Numbered from the stretch's first letter, positions 1 to 10,436 are shown. The stretch: 64,000 nucleotides of DNA from Physella acuta (GCF_028476545.1 NW_026731610.1:1166501-1230500), one strand, 5' to 3'. Translations and numbers: made by a program. The notes: a model not told the origin generated them from the letters alone.

Positions 1-870
1 TCTGTCAGACGCAGAACCGGCGAACGCCCCAGGTTCGTTTAAAGTAGTCAGACAGAAACCTTCTGGACAGTATGAGCACAACTATGTCTACATGGGCTTG
101 TATCAACAGTCTAGGGGAAATGACACGTAGGATAGATGAAACTCAACTTAGGTTAAACTGACAACTACTATTTTAATTTATGCACAAGTATGTACAATAG
201 ACAATAAGTCAACACCAAAGTAAACTTCATTAAGAGCAATAAATAAACCATAAAAAGCACTCACAGATAACTCAATGATACTGAAATATGTCTAACAATT
301 AGATATTAAAGTCACAGGTAAAGCCTTGGTGAAATACCACACCTAAATACAATATCATAAACACTTGAATAATCACACAACTTGGTGAAATAACACACCT
401 AAGCAATAGCTCATTAATACTGGAATAACCATACAACTTGGTGAAATATCACACCTAAACAATATATCTTAAACACTGGAGTGGTCAACAACTCCTATAG
501 TGAGGAACTAATATATATCCCCACGAACTGAACAATTCAAGTAAAACTTCACACACACACACCGCACTGTGTCTCCCGGGGTCTAGGTCAAAGTCCTCTT
601 GAGAAGTCGTGTCTCGACCTTTTATCTGAGATCAAAACCAAAGGAGGCTACTATAATGTTGCAAGGCCATTGGTCGAGGATCGGTTAAGGATCTTCAATG
701 CCAAACAACCATTGGCCGAGGTTCTGATAAGGATTAAAATCCAAGTCACATGCCGTGACGGAGTTCAGTTGGCCGATGCGTACCGGTGAACTAACAACTC
801 TCTCAAGGCCAATCACAAAACTCAGGAGACTAAATAATAAAACATAAATAAAAAGACCTAAGTAGGTCAC
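1..870. other. Unclassified AT-rich flank, possibly LTR-like
   Basis: No coding signal is visible. It holds a 56-bp tandem repeat (325-491), a short CA run near 545-562, and a pair of imperfect 25-bp repeats (about 667-745) built on CATTGGYCGAGG. Read on the minus strand it has a GATAAAAG box and begins TGTGTGACC directly beside the mL43-like sequence, which would fit a long terminal repeat. No partner repeat or primer site is in the window, so this is only a guess. If it is an LTR it is an isolated fossil. Confidence 0.25.
325..491 (+). repeat. 56-bp tandem repeat, three units
   Basis: Units begin with CTTGGTGAAATA at 325, 381 and 437, a constant 56-bp period. Divergence is low and the third unit decays at its end. 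It lies in otherwise unclassified sequence. Confidence 0.85.
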
Positions 871-875
871 ACAAC

Positions 876-1019
876 CTTGAGAACAGATGACCACTTCTCA
901 TTGGGGAACTTAGTCACTGCCCATTCAGTCTCCTTGAACATGAATGGGTGCCATATGCCTTGTGTGCTGGAGTGTCAGTGTGATTATTTTTAATCATTCT
1001 AACAATCTGAACACCTGAC
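876..1019 (-). pseudogene. MRPL43: mL43 (MRPL43) internal exon-like fragment
   Basis: Minus-strand translation gives RSGVQIVRMIKNNHTDTP and later FMFKETEWAVTKFPNEKWSS, matching the C-terminal half of mitochondrial large-subunit protein mL43 (thioredoxin-like L51/S25/CI-B8 fold). Homology to the 18.1-18.6 kb retrocopy stops abruptly at both ends, where splice signals sit: TTTTTCACCAG upstream and AAG|GTTGTG downstream. Compared with the retrocopy, one base is missing just after the HTDTP codons, which breaks the frame. It could be a decayed or mis-sequenced exon of a gene leaving the window on the left, or a second retrocopy cut by insertions. No other exon of the gene is seen nearby. Confidence 0.7.
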
Positions 1020-1024
1020 CTGGT

Positions 1025-1698
1025 GAAAAATTATTAATGTACTTGTTCATACCGAATTTCTTTAAAGCATTACCATTTGTGCGACCACACTATTGGGAGA
1101 AACCCTCCAAAAAAAAAACCGAAATGGAATTAACGTAGCAACTTTTACCGGTGTCCACCTCCCCTCCAGAAAATTGAGTTAAGTCGTTACATAGCTAGAC
1201 TGCCCATCCCACTCCACAGTATCCAAACAAAGGGGAAGTAAAGCCATTGTGGAAATCCACGGGCCTAACGGTTGGCAACCTATTTAAACCTAGGTTACAA
1301 GAAATGTTTGATTAGGTTGGCAACCTAGATTGCAACAATTTTTCAGTTATTCGTGATGTTGCAGTGTCTTGAGTATTATTGTAATTAAAATATTTTAGAT
1401 TCAACATTTCAGCAAATATTGTTGCATTTGAACTGTGTGGATGATGTTTCATTTAAAAAAAAAATAATTCAGAAAGTAATAAAACTAAATGTTTTCATAA
1501 CATTTTAAGATTATTCCAGATTCCAAAAATTTTAACGTCTATTAACTTTTTAAAAGTTGTGTTGATTTTAATAAACACAGCAATGACGTGAGTTTTTATG
1601 GCAACACTATTAGTTTTATCATTAGCAAAACAAATAAGATAGTTGTAGCCTCCCTTAGTTACATTTAATGTTTGAATGGTAATTAACTCAAACATATT
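1025..1698. other. Unclassified AT-rich sequence
   Basis: Nothing supportable as a gene. If 876-1019 is a true exon this would be its upstream intron. It contains a short duplicated phrase, GGTTGGCAACCTA, at about 1270 and 1317. Confidence 0.4.
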
Positions 1699-1750
1699 GT
1701 GGGACGGCGTGGTCTAAGCGATAGAGCGCTAGGGTGCTAACTCTGAGTAG
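1699..1750 (+). repeat. Truncated SINE head (tRNA-like)
   Basis: The sequence GTGGTCTAAGCGATAGAGCG has the look of a tRNA D-arm/A-box. The copy stops at about 1750, where it meets a second SINE in opposite orientation, so no B-box is retained. Confidence 0.5.
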
Positions 1751-1957
1751 AAAAAAGCTCTGAAGTGTGCCTAACTCGGCATATGAAAAGATGGTGTGGT
1801 CAGCACTATGCCCAACAGACTTTACTTCCCCTAACGTGATTTAAGTACCCATCAGAGCTGGGTCGACTCAGGGACGTTCTACATTCTTGAACTCGGATTC
1901 GAAGTTTGAACTTTCAAATTAGCATTCGTATGCTCTACCATTCGACTGCTCAGTTCC
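1751..1957 (-). repeat. tRNA-derived SINE, V-SINE-like body
   Basis: On the minus strand a tRNA-like head (A-box near 1940, B-box TTCGAATCC near 1910) is followed by a body with CTGAGTCGACCCAGCTCTGATGGG and then AGGGGAAGTAAAG. The same body is present in the SINEs at 7008 and 14672. From memory it resembles the V-SINE/RUDI group of molluscs. It lies head to head with the fragment at 1699-1750. Confidence 0.65.
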
Positions 1958-1984
1958 ATGAATCAGATATTATTATTCATATAC

Positions 1985-2399
1985 TTTCTTTAGTTCCGTG
2001 TTTCACACTGTTGTTAAACATTTACCGCTTACAATAGCTACATCAACATTTCTGTTACTAATGTTGTCTATATTGAATTGATCTTTATTGCTTGAGATTT
2101 TTAAAATTTAAAGCTAAATTTGGCCATGTTGGTCTACCAGTATTTGTGGTAACAACAACAACAAAGTATTTGTATTAACACCAACCTAAAGATGTTTTAC
2201 TATTTTACTGGGTTCTACGCTAAGTAGACAATCAAGGGAAATAGTAGAGTGGGTTTGCATAAGAAACATACATAATATGCAGCTAAACCATGTATTTAAA
2301 AAAAAAAACGTTTTAGTATTAAATAAATCGTATGATTTCTTTTCTAAAAATAAAATTTACTTACACTCAAAGACTAAGTGTGATAAACCATATGATCTT
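1985..2399 (+). repeat. Array modules D (3' part) and J
   Basis: Starts in the D phrase GTGTTTCACACTGTTGT, runs through the GGCCATGTTGGTCTACCAG junction and into module J (ACCACCAACCTAA, then GTTTTACYATTTT). The same D-J order recurs at 46715-47060, and J alone at 8400-8640 and 57760-57980. It leads directly into the first module A. Confidence 0.7.
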
Positions 2400-2729
2400 G
2401 TCCCTTGTTTTCAAGGGATCCAAAATTTGATAGAGAATCTACATAATAGTAAAAAGTAGTGCTGATTGGTAGTTTCACTTTATAAATTATTTAGCATGTA
2501 ATACAGGTAAAGTTTTCTATACATATTAAAGCACATTAATCATTCAAAATCCAATAAATAACCTAAAATAAACAAAATATTACCTTATAATATATCATTA
2601 ACTATGTTAAAAGTAATAATTAAAACAATTATTTTCGATTACATTATATTATTACTTATGTATTAATGCAAAAATTCAGGTTGTTTGTTGCTTCCCTTGG
2701 CTACAATGAATATTTAAATGGGAAACAAC
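2400..2729 (+). repeat. Module A, copy 1 (two-hairpin repeat)
   Basis: This is the type description for module A. The left end is the hairpin CCCTTGTTTTCAAGGG followed by ATCCAAAATTT. The middle holds the family marker GAGCAAATTAATTATTCAGAAATCC (here diverged). The right end is a second hairpin whose stem is GTTGCTTCCC against GGGAAACAAC. Length is about 330 bp with no open frame. No terminal inverted repeat joins the two ends and no target duplication is seen, so it is not an obvious MITE. It is followed by module B. Confidence 0.9.
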
Positions 2730-3367
2730 TAACAAAATGAAATGTTCTCTTGCATCTATTCCTCTCAGGTAAATGCCGGGATAAATTGTCCGTCAGTTAA
2801 TTTTACGCCGCAATGATATCTAAAACGGAGAATTTAAAGTTTGTCATGGTTTGTCATTGATGTGTCTAGCAGTTAGGGCACATTATTCCTCTATTGTACA
2901 GTTAAAAGATGGTCACATTGTCTTCTTGTTTGTTGATAACGATATGGATGAAGAATGGCGTTTCTGCAACTGAGTCATTGTGTTACACGATAATGATGTA
3001 AGAAATTCTATCTATAGATTTAAGACGTTTCGATCTGTGACTGGCTCACAAAGTTCTGAGAGAGGAGCGCCCTCCGACAGCTCCGTAGGTAAAGTACGTC
3101 TTCACGTTTGTTTGTTGTTTTTTTTTTTGTTTTTTTTTTAATTTAGTTTTTATTTGCTGATATTATTCACTTATATTTTTGGGAGATCTTTAATTCGTTC
3201 TCAGTCGTTCTGAGGCCGACAAAAACTGCTATGAGCGATTATTTGTCTTAATTGTTTTACTTAATTATCTGTAACGCCATCGTGACTTTGTCTATAACCC
3301 CAGCAGTTACCTCATTATTAATCAGCACCATCTATCGCTTCATGTATTTTATTTTAGCACCCAGATC

Positions 3368-3413
3368 GTTGGTCATCTGACATAGCGGCCAATCAAATCA
3401 TTGGCTTGACCTA
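3368..3413 (+). repeat. Module C nested hairpin, copy 1
   Basis: Outer arms GTTGGTCA and TGACC(T)A enclose an inner GCCAAT/ATTGGC stem. The same fold recurs in nine other C modules. This copy has one mismatch in the right outer arm. Confidence 0.8.
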
Positions 3414-3546
3414 CACGTGGACACCTAAAGCTTTGTCCAGTCAGCAAAGGAGGGGCTAGCCTCGTGATACACATAGTACAGGTGTATATTAAGAGCGGGG
3501 GGGGGGGGAGTTGAATCATCTTTACTCTCTTCTTACTGGCTTTTAT

Positions 3547-3582
3547 ACGTGGAGTTGAGGGCCGTCGTCCCTACTCCCACGT
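3547..3582 (+). repeat. Module D hairpin with CACGTG foot
   Basis: The arms ACGTGGAGTTGAGGG and CCCTACTCCCACGT pair around a CCGTCGT loop with one bulge. It is preceded by a pyrimidine-rich stretch. It is also present at 27085-27120, and in weakened form near 49477-49513. Confidence 0.7.
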
Positions 3583-4368
3583 GCTCTTTGCTATTGTATT
3601 ATTTACTTAATTTTGATTTACTGTAAAACGTTGTATCTCATTAAATAATTATATATTTACCAAGTATTTATGAAAACCAATATATGCACATGTAGCATAT
3701 GAATGTAGTTAACTGTGTTTATTGAGTAACTTATATTATTGTACTACAGGCCGTAAACTGCGGACATTGAGTTACCCGTAGTTATCGGACCTGATTATTA
3801 ATTTTACTTGCCGGCTGTAAACCCTTGCAAGACAAATGGTCATCAGACTTGGCTAATAGCTTTGTTACTGCTTGCCGTTACTAGCTACTGCAACATTATA
3901 ATACTTTGCTCTGTCCATGACTTAGTTCACGTGACAGTTGAATCTGATACTTACTGGCTACTATTTTACTTTACAATATTCCCGGTTGAATTCCTACCAG
4001 TTGAATTCCATTATTTGAATATTTTTTAAATCAGTATTACGGTATTATTATTTTGACCCTTGACATCAGGGCTCTACACCTTTTTACCGTTGACATCATC
4101 GCTTACAAAAGATTAACGTCCCCACAACTTAGTGTAATATCTATCTCAATGTCTTGGTCATTGGCCACTTTACTTTAATGAGTTTTAAATGCCCTGTTTC
4201 ACACTGTTGTCAATCATTTACCACGTACAAAGGTTACTTCAACTGCTCTGTTACTAATGATGTCTATATTAAGTTCACCATTATAGCTTGACATTTTTTA
4301 ATTCAAGCTAAACTTGGCCGTGTAGGCCATTCTGGTTTAGCAGTTTCTTTGGTAAAACAAAATAAAGT

Positions 4369-4868
4369 GATCTTCCTTAGTCTTTACAACTAAAAAACTC
4401 TTTAAAAGTTTCTCGAATATTTTTAAAAAAAAATAAGGGTTCGGATGGCAATAAAGGTGCAATCGGGCTACAGAAATATAGAATTTTGTTACAAACCCTC
4501 GTAGTTTATGTTGTATGCGAGAATGATATTAAATTATCAAATATGATAATAAAAAGTATCGAATTATGAAGGTTTTTAAGAAATCGGAAATACATAAGTA
4601 TAATTGTGTAAACCAAACTTAAACAGTACGCAAGATATAGGTTTTTGATAAACCGAAAGAGAAGTAAGTATAGTATCTTTTCCGCTTAAAGGAAAATAGT
4701 TCGTTTTTTTTTTTTTTTTTTTTTTTGCAAGATTGTAATACACCCTTTATATCCCGTAAACGTTAAAGTAGGGAGATGTAAAACGGTAAAACGGTGCAAG
4801 CTGTCAAAATTTCATTAAAATTGAGTGCACAACTATAATACTTTCTCTATACTCTATATACAAGAAGG
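4369..4868 (+). repeat. Module E, copy 1 (older P-like element)
   Basis: About 500 bp between module D and a 3' palindrome-like end (CTTTCTCTATACTC...ACAAGAAGG). Shared landmarks with the 15.2, 38.4 and 50.3 kb copies are AAGATATAGG, CCGAAAG, and a poly-T run followed by GCAAGATTGTAATAC. The gross layout resembles the younger P family, suggesting a common origin. Confidence 0.65.
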
Positions 4869-4903
4869 CACAAAAAGGTTCTTGCATTACCAAACACCTA
4901 GTG

Positions 4904-5452
4904 CAGGGGTCGGCAACCGTCTGAGATGGAAGAGCCAAAAGTTACAATTTTCAAAATTGTCCAGATTTTAAAGAGCCACTAACATTTTTTTTTTAATTTT
5001 AATATTTTTTTTTTAAAATAGGATTAGGTAAGTAAATTTGATTTATTATTTAAAATAAGTAGCTTTATATATGAAAAAGATAATTATTCATATAAAAACA
5101 TACACTTGTTTCGCCAGAACAATGAAATTAATAATAAAAATATAAAAATATAGGACTGTCCCAATCCACTTTAGAAATTGTTAACTTTTTTCCCTTCTTT
5201 ACGGATATCAACGGCTCAGAATGGTGCCCAAGCGGCTGTCAGCTGTCCGTATACTTTCTACTGCACCTATTCTCACAGTTATCTATTGAGCTTTTTCTTC
5301 TGTTTAAAATTGTTTCTTTACAGTATAATTTTTTTATGAGTTTTGAAAATAAAATAATATAAATATTAATATTTGTGCAAGGAGCTGATGAGCCGCATCT
5401 TCTCATCAAAAGAGCCGCATGCGGCACGCGAACCGCAGGTTGCCGACCCCTG
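4904..5452. mobile_element. hAT MITE, CAGGGGTCGGCAACC family, 549 bp
   Basis: Inverted ends CAGGGGTCGGCAACC and GGTTGCCGACCCCTG. It is flanked by near-perfect 8-bp duplications (ACCTAGTG at 4896-4903 and ACCTTGTG at 5453-5460). Just inside the ends are the AGAGCCRMMAGTTAC and AGAGCCGCATGCGGC segments seen in every member. No transposase. It sits inside module F and interrupts its CACCTAGTGGATTCTC phrase. Confidence 0.95.
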
Positions 5453-5640
5453 ACCTTGTGGATTCTCTAGTAAATGGAGAACCGAGGAGAGTACTAGAAT
5501 AATTTACATAAGAGGCAAACAAGGTTGGTCGTTGAACAATATATAAGAAACGTTTTAAACAAAGCTTTAAGCTTTGTTTACATACTTCGAGTTCAGCTAC
5601 ATGTCACCGTATGAAAGAACTGATGATTTATACATTGAAC
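5453..5640 (+). repeat. Module F
   Basis: Carries GGAGAGTACTAGAATAATTT, then AAACGTTTTAAACAA, then CAGCTACATGTCAC immediately upstream of the next module A. F precedes A in at least ten places in the window. Confidence 0.8.
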
Positions 5641-5971
5641 TTGTCCCTTAATTTTAAGGGATCCAAAATTGATCGTTAAAAGGCTTATTTGTACACACTA
5701 TTCTAGCGGAGGTTTTAAACTTAATCTAATAAGCCAGTTTTTGAGCTATTGCGTTTAGATACTATTAAGAGTCAAAAAAATGTTTCTTACTTTCAAGAAT
5801 TTTCATTAATAGACAATATATCCTATACACAAATATTAATGCATATGTTGACTATATTAATTAAACAATATTTCTTGTTTACATTGTATTATTATTTTCT
5901 TGCTTTATCGAAAACATAAGATATTGGTTGTTTCCCTTGATAACAATACAACTTTAAATGGAAAGCATTTA
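5641..5971 (+). repeat. Module A, copy 2 (compensated hairpin)
   Basis: The left hairpin reads CCCTTAATTTTAAGGG. Relative to the common CCCTTG/CAAGGG form, both partners of one pair have changed (G-C to A-T), keeping the stem. The right arm is weaker (GGAAAGCATT). It is followed by module G. Confidence 0.85.
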
Positions 5972-5984
5972 ATACAAATGCAAT

Positions 5985-6149
5985 ATGTTTTACGTATCAT
6001 TTAGTAACAGTGTTTTATTCCACATATTATATTTATAATTAGCGAATGTGTTTATTTACATATGCATCAAATCCACGTGCCAATAAGAGAATGAAACTCA
6101 AAAGTCTTTTGGTAAGTGCGTTTTTTTTTTAAAATAACAATCTAATTTG
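5985..6149 (+). repeat. Module G, truncated by lectin exon sequence
   Basis: Shares ATATTATATTTATAATTAGCGA, CATCAAATCCACGTGCCAA and AAGTGCGTTTT with the G copies at 30.3, 32.0, 41.8 and 45.0 kb. Similarity ends at about 6149 with AACAATCTAATTTG, where the lectin-like sequence begins. Confidence 0.75.
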
Positions 6150-6327
6150 ACCACTGGGTCCATCTCTTGAGGAGTTGACGATAAACCAGAATAGATCAAA
6201 CCAGGCCAGGGTTTTGGCCACAAAGAGATGGCCACCCAGAGACTGGCAGGTCGTTTCTGTGTCGGTGAAGTTTTGGTACGAGTTGAAGTATGCGGCGTAG
6301 GTGGTCTCGCCCTTGTAACTGTACCAC
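6150..6327 (-). CDS. C-type lectin domain exon fragment
   Basis: The minus strand encodes 59 uninterrupted residues beginning WYSYKGETTYAAYFNSYQNF and continuing with TCQSLGGHLFVAKT. The C-x(3)-GGHL-x(3)-KT pattern is the first half of a C-type lectin-like domain (CTLD), a usually secreted or cell-surface carbohydrate- or protein-binding fold. The second half, with the WIGLDD-type core and later cysteines, is absent. A splice acceptor (CTATCTGAAACAG) lies immediately upstream at 6328-6340. On the other side the sequence joins array module G without a convincing donor. GC content is far above its surroundings. It is either an exon of a lectin gene interrupted by repeats or a captured exon; with no other exons in view I favour a displaced fragment. 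Confidence 0.75.
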
Positions 6328-6443
6328 CTGTTTCAGATAGAGATTAAAGACTTAGCCGTTTCTATATCTAGAGGATATTGATTTTGTTCAAATAATAAGA
6401 TAGTCTGTGAAATGTGATAAAATATTAATAACTGAATATAGGG

Positions 6444-6649
6444 CAGGGGTCGGCAACCTGCGGCTCGCGAGCCGCATGCGGCTCTTTTGATATCAAGATG
6501 CGGCTCTCCAGCTCCTTGCACAAATACTTATAATCTTAATAAAAAAATAAAATATTTGAAATAAAAAAATGTTAGTGGCTCTTTAAAACCAGGGAAATTT
6601 TAAAATTGTAACTGTTGGCTCTTCCGCTTCAAAAGGTTGCCGACCCCTG
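6444..6649. mobile_element. hAT MITE, 206 bp, perfect TSD
   Basis: Ends CAGGGGTCGGCAACC and GTTGCCGACCCCTG, with perfect 8-bp duplications ATATAGGG on both sides (6436-6443, 6650-6657). A CGGCTCGCGAGCCG palindrome lies just inside the left end. This short form also occurs at 32964, 46506 and 48267. Confidence 0.97.
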
Positions 6650-7005
6650 ATATAGGGGAACAAAAAATTGTTAACATGTTTTCATAACAAATTAAACTTT
6701 ATAAAAATATGGTTCAGTCAGAAAACACTACAGTACAATTTAATTAAAAATGAATGTTTCATGTCAGACTAGAACAGCTACATGGTGTAAATAAATTGAG
6801 TTCAGCTTTTTTATCGTAAGGTATGAAGGTATAATATGTTCGGTATTATGCTTAGTCCACATTTAAAGTTTTATTTATTTACGAAAATAACTATTGTGTA
6901 TACTTTAACGTTAGAATGTAAACATGTAACCAGCGTTAAGTTTATTGTGATATCGCGGCTTACATATTTGATAACAATTAAGAAATAAAGTGCTTGCACT
7001 ATATT
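6650..7005. other. Unclassified AT-rich sequence
   Basis: No gene, repeat or structure recognised. Confidence 0.4.
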
Positions 7006-7007
7006 AT

Positions 7008-7244
7008 TAGTGGTCTAGCGGTAGAGAGTTGAACTGCTAACCAGTAAGTCTCGAGGTCGAATCCAGGTGCAATTCAGTAGACCGTCCCTGAGTCCACCCA
7101 ACTCTGATGGGTCACTAACTTACGTTAGGGAAATTAAAGGCGGCTGGGCACACTATCTCTGCATATGCCGAGGTCACTGAAACAAGCTAGCTCTACTTCA
7201 CTAGCCGTATAGACCGTCAGGTTTGAAAGTGAACTTTACTTTTT
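7008..7244 (+). repeat. tRNA-derived SINE, V-SINE-like
   Basis: The tRNA-like head has an A-box region (GTGGTCTAGCGGTAGAG) and a B-box (GAGGTCGAATCC). The body carries CTGAGTCCACCCAACTCTGATGGG and a tail ending GTTTGAAAGTGAACTTTAC. Molluscan V-SINE/RUDI elements share this body as I recall them. A P element starts immediately at the tail (7245), so the tail was probably its target. Confidence 0.8.
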
Positions 7245-7927
7245 ACTTTCTCGTATATACGAAGTATAGAGAAAGTCTTGTAATCGTGCAAAAAAAAAAA
7301 ATCGAGATTTTTACAAATCTCGACGTTTCACACCTCACTGATACGGAAAAACATAATTTTGCAATCTTGTCCGTATGTCTGTGTGTCTGTCTGTGTGTCT
7401 GTCTGTCCGTGTGTAAACACGATAACTTGAGTACCGTTACAGCTAGGTTGATGAAATTTCATATATAAGTATTTAATCAAAATCGTAGATCTGTATCAAC
7501 TTTTGAGCGATTTCCGATAACCGGAAGTGGTACTTTTCCTACTTTGAATTTTTCAAAAGCCTATAACTTGAGTACTATTTCATATAGATAAATGAAATTT
7601 CATATGTAAGTAAAAGATCTAACTCTCTACCTTCTGTCAAATTTTGACTAATTTCCGTTGACTGGAAGTAGTACTTTACGCTACTTCCGATTTCTCAAAA
7701 AACTAATGTATATTTTAAAAGTACTAATAATATTGCGCACTATTATGCGCTTTTTTATTTGGCGTTCACTTGGTGTGCAATTAATTTGTCTACGAGATTT
7801 TATTCTATTTTTAAAACTTTAAGTATTTAAAATGGATTAAAAATCATGTCTATAGCCCGAGTTCCCATCCCCTGTTATTTTATATAAGAATATTCCAGAA
7901 AGTTTAGGGGAGATCACTCCCGGTTTA
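7245..7927 (+). mobile_element. P family element, copy 1 (683 bp)
   Basis: Starts ACTTTCTCGTATATACG followed by TATAGAGAAAGT, a terminal palindrome, and ends at a GGGAGATCACTCCC hairpin plus GGTTTA. Inside are a short hairpin (CGAGATTTTTACAAATCTCG), a GTCT/GT microsatellite (7375-7412) and two 140-bp imperfect tandem units beginning TAACTTGAGTA at 7423 and 7563. There is no open frame of note. Terminal hairpins, insertion into T-runs without a clear target duplication, and the internal microsatellite recall Helentron-associated (pearl-like) elements; that class assignment is tentative. Confidence 0.75.
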
Positions 7928-8059
7928 TTTACTTACAATATTGTTTAAAAATGCACGTTGTGTATTGATAATTACAACAGTAAGTAATTACTTGATAGGA
8001 AATCATGAACTAACTGGGGTATTGTGGTTATCACAATAAGGTATCACAGCTAGATTTAC

Positions 8060-8208
8060 CTGAAATTCTGGTAACTGTCACAGCCATCTCCCACGAAGAG
8101 ATTGCCTTCTGTTGACGTGGGTGGAGGAAATAGTGGACTCGGCCCCGACCCAGGCGTACAGGTTTGCTCACCTTGTTATACATACAACTTTAGTACTGTG
8201 ACTTGTAG
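8060..8208 (-). pseudogene. Cassette L exon-like sequence, copy 1
   Basis: The minus strand has an acceptor (TCTGATCACCGCAG) and a donor (TTTCAG|GTAAAT) around 149 bp. It is homologous to the open 35237-35344 exon-like segment but carries about 40 extra bases at its 5' side and a one-base loss that shifts the frame. No known domain recognised. Confidence 0.5.
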
Positions 8209-8399
8209 CTGCGGTGATCAGAAATATTTGAGTTTGGAATTTAAATTATATAAAAGTTCAAATAGATTTCTTTTTTTAATGATAAAGTAAAGTAAAATTA
8301 TAAATGCTTCGCTTGAACAGATTTTGAGATGACGTAGAGGTTCAATGTTTTTCTAATGACGGTTTATGAAGTGACAGTGTGATCATTTCAATGCCCGGC

Positions 8400-9149
8400 T
8401 GCATTTACCTTCGTAAGATAGGACCCTACCAGTATTTGTGGTAATAACAAAAAAGGTAGTTGTATTACCACCAACCTAATGTTGTTTTACCATTTTCCTG
8501 GATTCTACGTACAATGGACCATCCTGGAAATAGTAGAGTAGGTTTACATAAGAGATATACAAGGTTTGCCGCTAAACCACGTATTAAAAAAAAAAACACT
8601 TTTTAAACGAGTATAAAACAAATCATGTTATTAGATTATTATAATACAATATTATCTGCAACTCAAATAGCAGAAAAAGATCTTTCTGACATATTCCTAT
8701 ACATGTATTACAAATCATCTACATTATACTAAATTGCTGAGTTCTGTCTAGTGATGTTATTTCCTTGTTTCTTGTCATTTTTTGTTTATTCGTAGTATAG
8801 ATCACTATCGCTTTATGTTTTATTGTCGCATAAGAAAAAGTTTTTTTTATTGTAATTCAACTTATGCCCGTCTTTGCTTTTGTATTACCATTTTCATCTT
8901 CGGCTTGTGAGGATAGACAATTATTTACAATAATATTTCTTTCGGAGATATACTTTTATTCCAAATCATTTACATTATACTTATTACAGGACTGCTGATT
9001 TTTCTCTGGTGAAATATTTCCAAGTTTTTTTTTTTTTTTCACTATACTTTTTTTTCCACTTTGAAATGAAACCGCCATTTGTGTTTTGCAAAATCGTCAA
9101 AAACCCGTCTATTTTTATCCAATATATAACGTTGTCGCTACTCCATCCA
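8400..9149 (+). repeat. Array modules J and K
   Basis: J (ACCACCAACCTAA, TGGATTCTACG) is followed by K, marked by AAATTGCTGAGTTCTGTCT and AGTATAGATCACTATCGC. K also precedes B at 37216-37730 and is present at 34961-35200. Confidence 0.7.
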
Positions 9150-9862
9150 TGTATGTGTCGCAATGAATTGTCCGTCAGCTAATTGTATGCCGGCATGATA
9201 TCTAAAATGGAGAATTCTACACATGTCATGGATGTATCTAGCAGTTAAGGCACATTATTCCTCTATCTTACAGTTTCTCTATAGCCACAATTTCTTCCTG
9301 TCTGTCTATGTGGATAAAGTGTGGCGGGTCTGCAACTCAGTTCTTTGGTGTCAGGACTATGGTGTAGGGGTTTTCATTTGTAGATTTTAAAACGTCTAGA
9401 TATGTGACTGGCTCACAGTTCTGAGAGAGCTTCCTATAACAGCTCCATAAGTATATCAACTTACATCTACGAGTTATTTGTATATATTTGTTATTTGCTA
9501 ATATATTTCACTTCAATGTTTAGCAATCTTTGCGCTTTATTTTTTGAGCAATTATTATTATTTTTTAAATATATTTTGTTTTAATTAACCATCTGTGACG
9601 TAAACTATTATATCGCCATCGTCACTTTGTCTACCACCCTTCCAGTTACCCGCAATTTTATCTCCCCCTCACCCTCATCCCCCACTTTTGCTAAGTTATT
9701 TCAGTACACATGTTGCTGGTCATGTGACATAACGGCCAATTATATCATTGGCTTGACCAACTCTTGTACAAATAACGCACTGTCTAAGACTTAAAGTAAT
9801 CATGGTAATAAATAATGCTAATAAAATAATTGTTGGCAAACTTCAAGTGCAGCTACATGTCA
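9150..9862 (+). repeat. Array modules B-C-F, copy 2
   Basis: B with GTATGCCGGCATGATATCTAAAATGG, C with the CCAAT hairpin, and the end of F just before a C-rich hAT MITE. D and E are missing here. Confidence 0.75.
9715..9761 (+). repeat. Module C nested hairpin, copy 2
   Basis: Outer arms G(C)TGGTCA and TGACCAA(C) around inner GCCAAT/ATTGGC. The loop sequence differs from copy 1 (TATATC instead of CAAATC). Confidence 0.8.
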
Positions 9863-9870
9863 CATAAAAA

Positions 9871-10068
9871 CAGAGTTTCTTCCAGGGATTACAATTTTTA
9901 CCGCCCCCCACCCCCGAACGAAATGAAATTTATATAATTTATATAGAAAATATATACTTTTAACAGTGTCCGCCCCCCTGCCCCCCCCCCCTAAGAAAGT
10001 CTACCGCATCCCCGAAAATTTCAAGTGCCCCCCCCCCCCCCCCCCCCCCGGAGAAAAAAAAAACACTG
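9871..10068. mobile_element. C-run-rich hAT-like MITE, perfect TSD
   Basis: Ends CAGAGTTTCTTCC and GAGAAAAAAAAAACACTG form an imperfect terminal inverted repeat. Perfect 8-bp duplications CATAAAAA flank it (9863-9870, 10069-10076). The interior is dominated by poly-C tracts, the longest about 26 bases. An empty-site version is visible in other F modules. Its counterpart in the duplicated block is 59220-59418. Confidence 0.85.
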
Positions 10069-10104
10069 CATAAAAACAACAACAGATAATTTACATTTTT
10101 AACT

Positions 10105-10436
10105 TGTCCCTTGTTTTACAAGGGATCCAAAATTTATTGATTCATTGGTGCAGCAGTGTTATGGGTAAAGCGGTGGTTTCTCATCTGGACAAATGCAGCC
10201 AGTCATTGAGCTAATGCTTTTCCACATATTTGAGAGCAAATTTATTTTTCAGAATTCCAAAACTTATCAAGAATAGATAGAACATTAGGTAAAAAAAATA
10301 TTAATAACTTTGTCGTAAACAATAAAAAAAATAATCGTTCTGTGTATATTGTATTATTACTTTTGTTCTCACATACACATTTTACCATAATTGTTTCTTC
10401 CCCTGGATGCAATAAATTTAAATATGGGAAACAACT
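10105..10436 (+). repeat. Module A, copy 3
   Basis: Left hairpin CCCTTGTTTTACAAGGG and right arm GGGAAACAAC. It is followed by a B module whose first 30 bases are separated from A by a P element. Confidence 0.9.

Larger units (their letters stand above)
2733..4368 (+). repeat. Array modules B-C-D, near-complete copy
   Basis: B carries the phrase CCGCCATGAAATCTAAAATGG in related copies, here diverged (GCAATGATATCTAAAACGG). C carries a CCAAT-containing hairpin, a CACGTGG box and a TATA-like GTGTATATTAAG followed by a poly-G run at 3498-3508. D carries a CACGTG-flanked hairpin and a long AT-rich tail ending at GGCCATTCTGGTTTAGC. The 48819-50256 copy is colinear throughout. The 73-codon open frame in D (3808-4029) is closed by a stop in the other copies, so I do not call it a gene. 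Confidence 0.8.

Noticed and set aside
1699-1750. Possible functional tRNA genes at 1699, 7008, 14672 and 16829
   Set aside because: A- and B-box words are present but no cloverleaf with a paired acceptor stem, and each is followed by a SINE body.
2400-2729. Module A as a classic MITE
   Set aside because: Its two ends are different hairpins rather than inverted copies of each other, no target duplication is seen, and all full copies share one strand.
3808-4029. 73-codon hydrophobic frame in module D, looking like a small membrane peptide
   Set aside because: No ATG (the start is TTG), and the two other D copies have a stop after SDTY; not conserved as protein.
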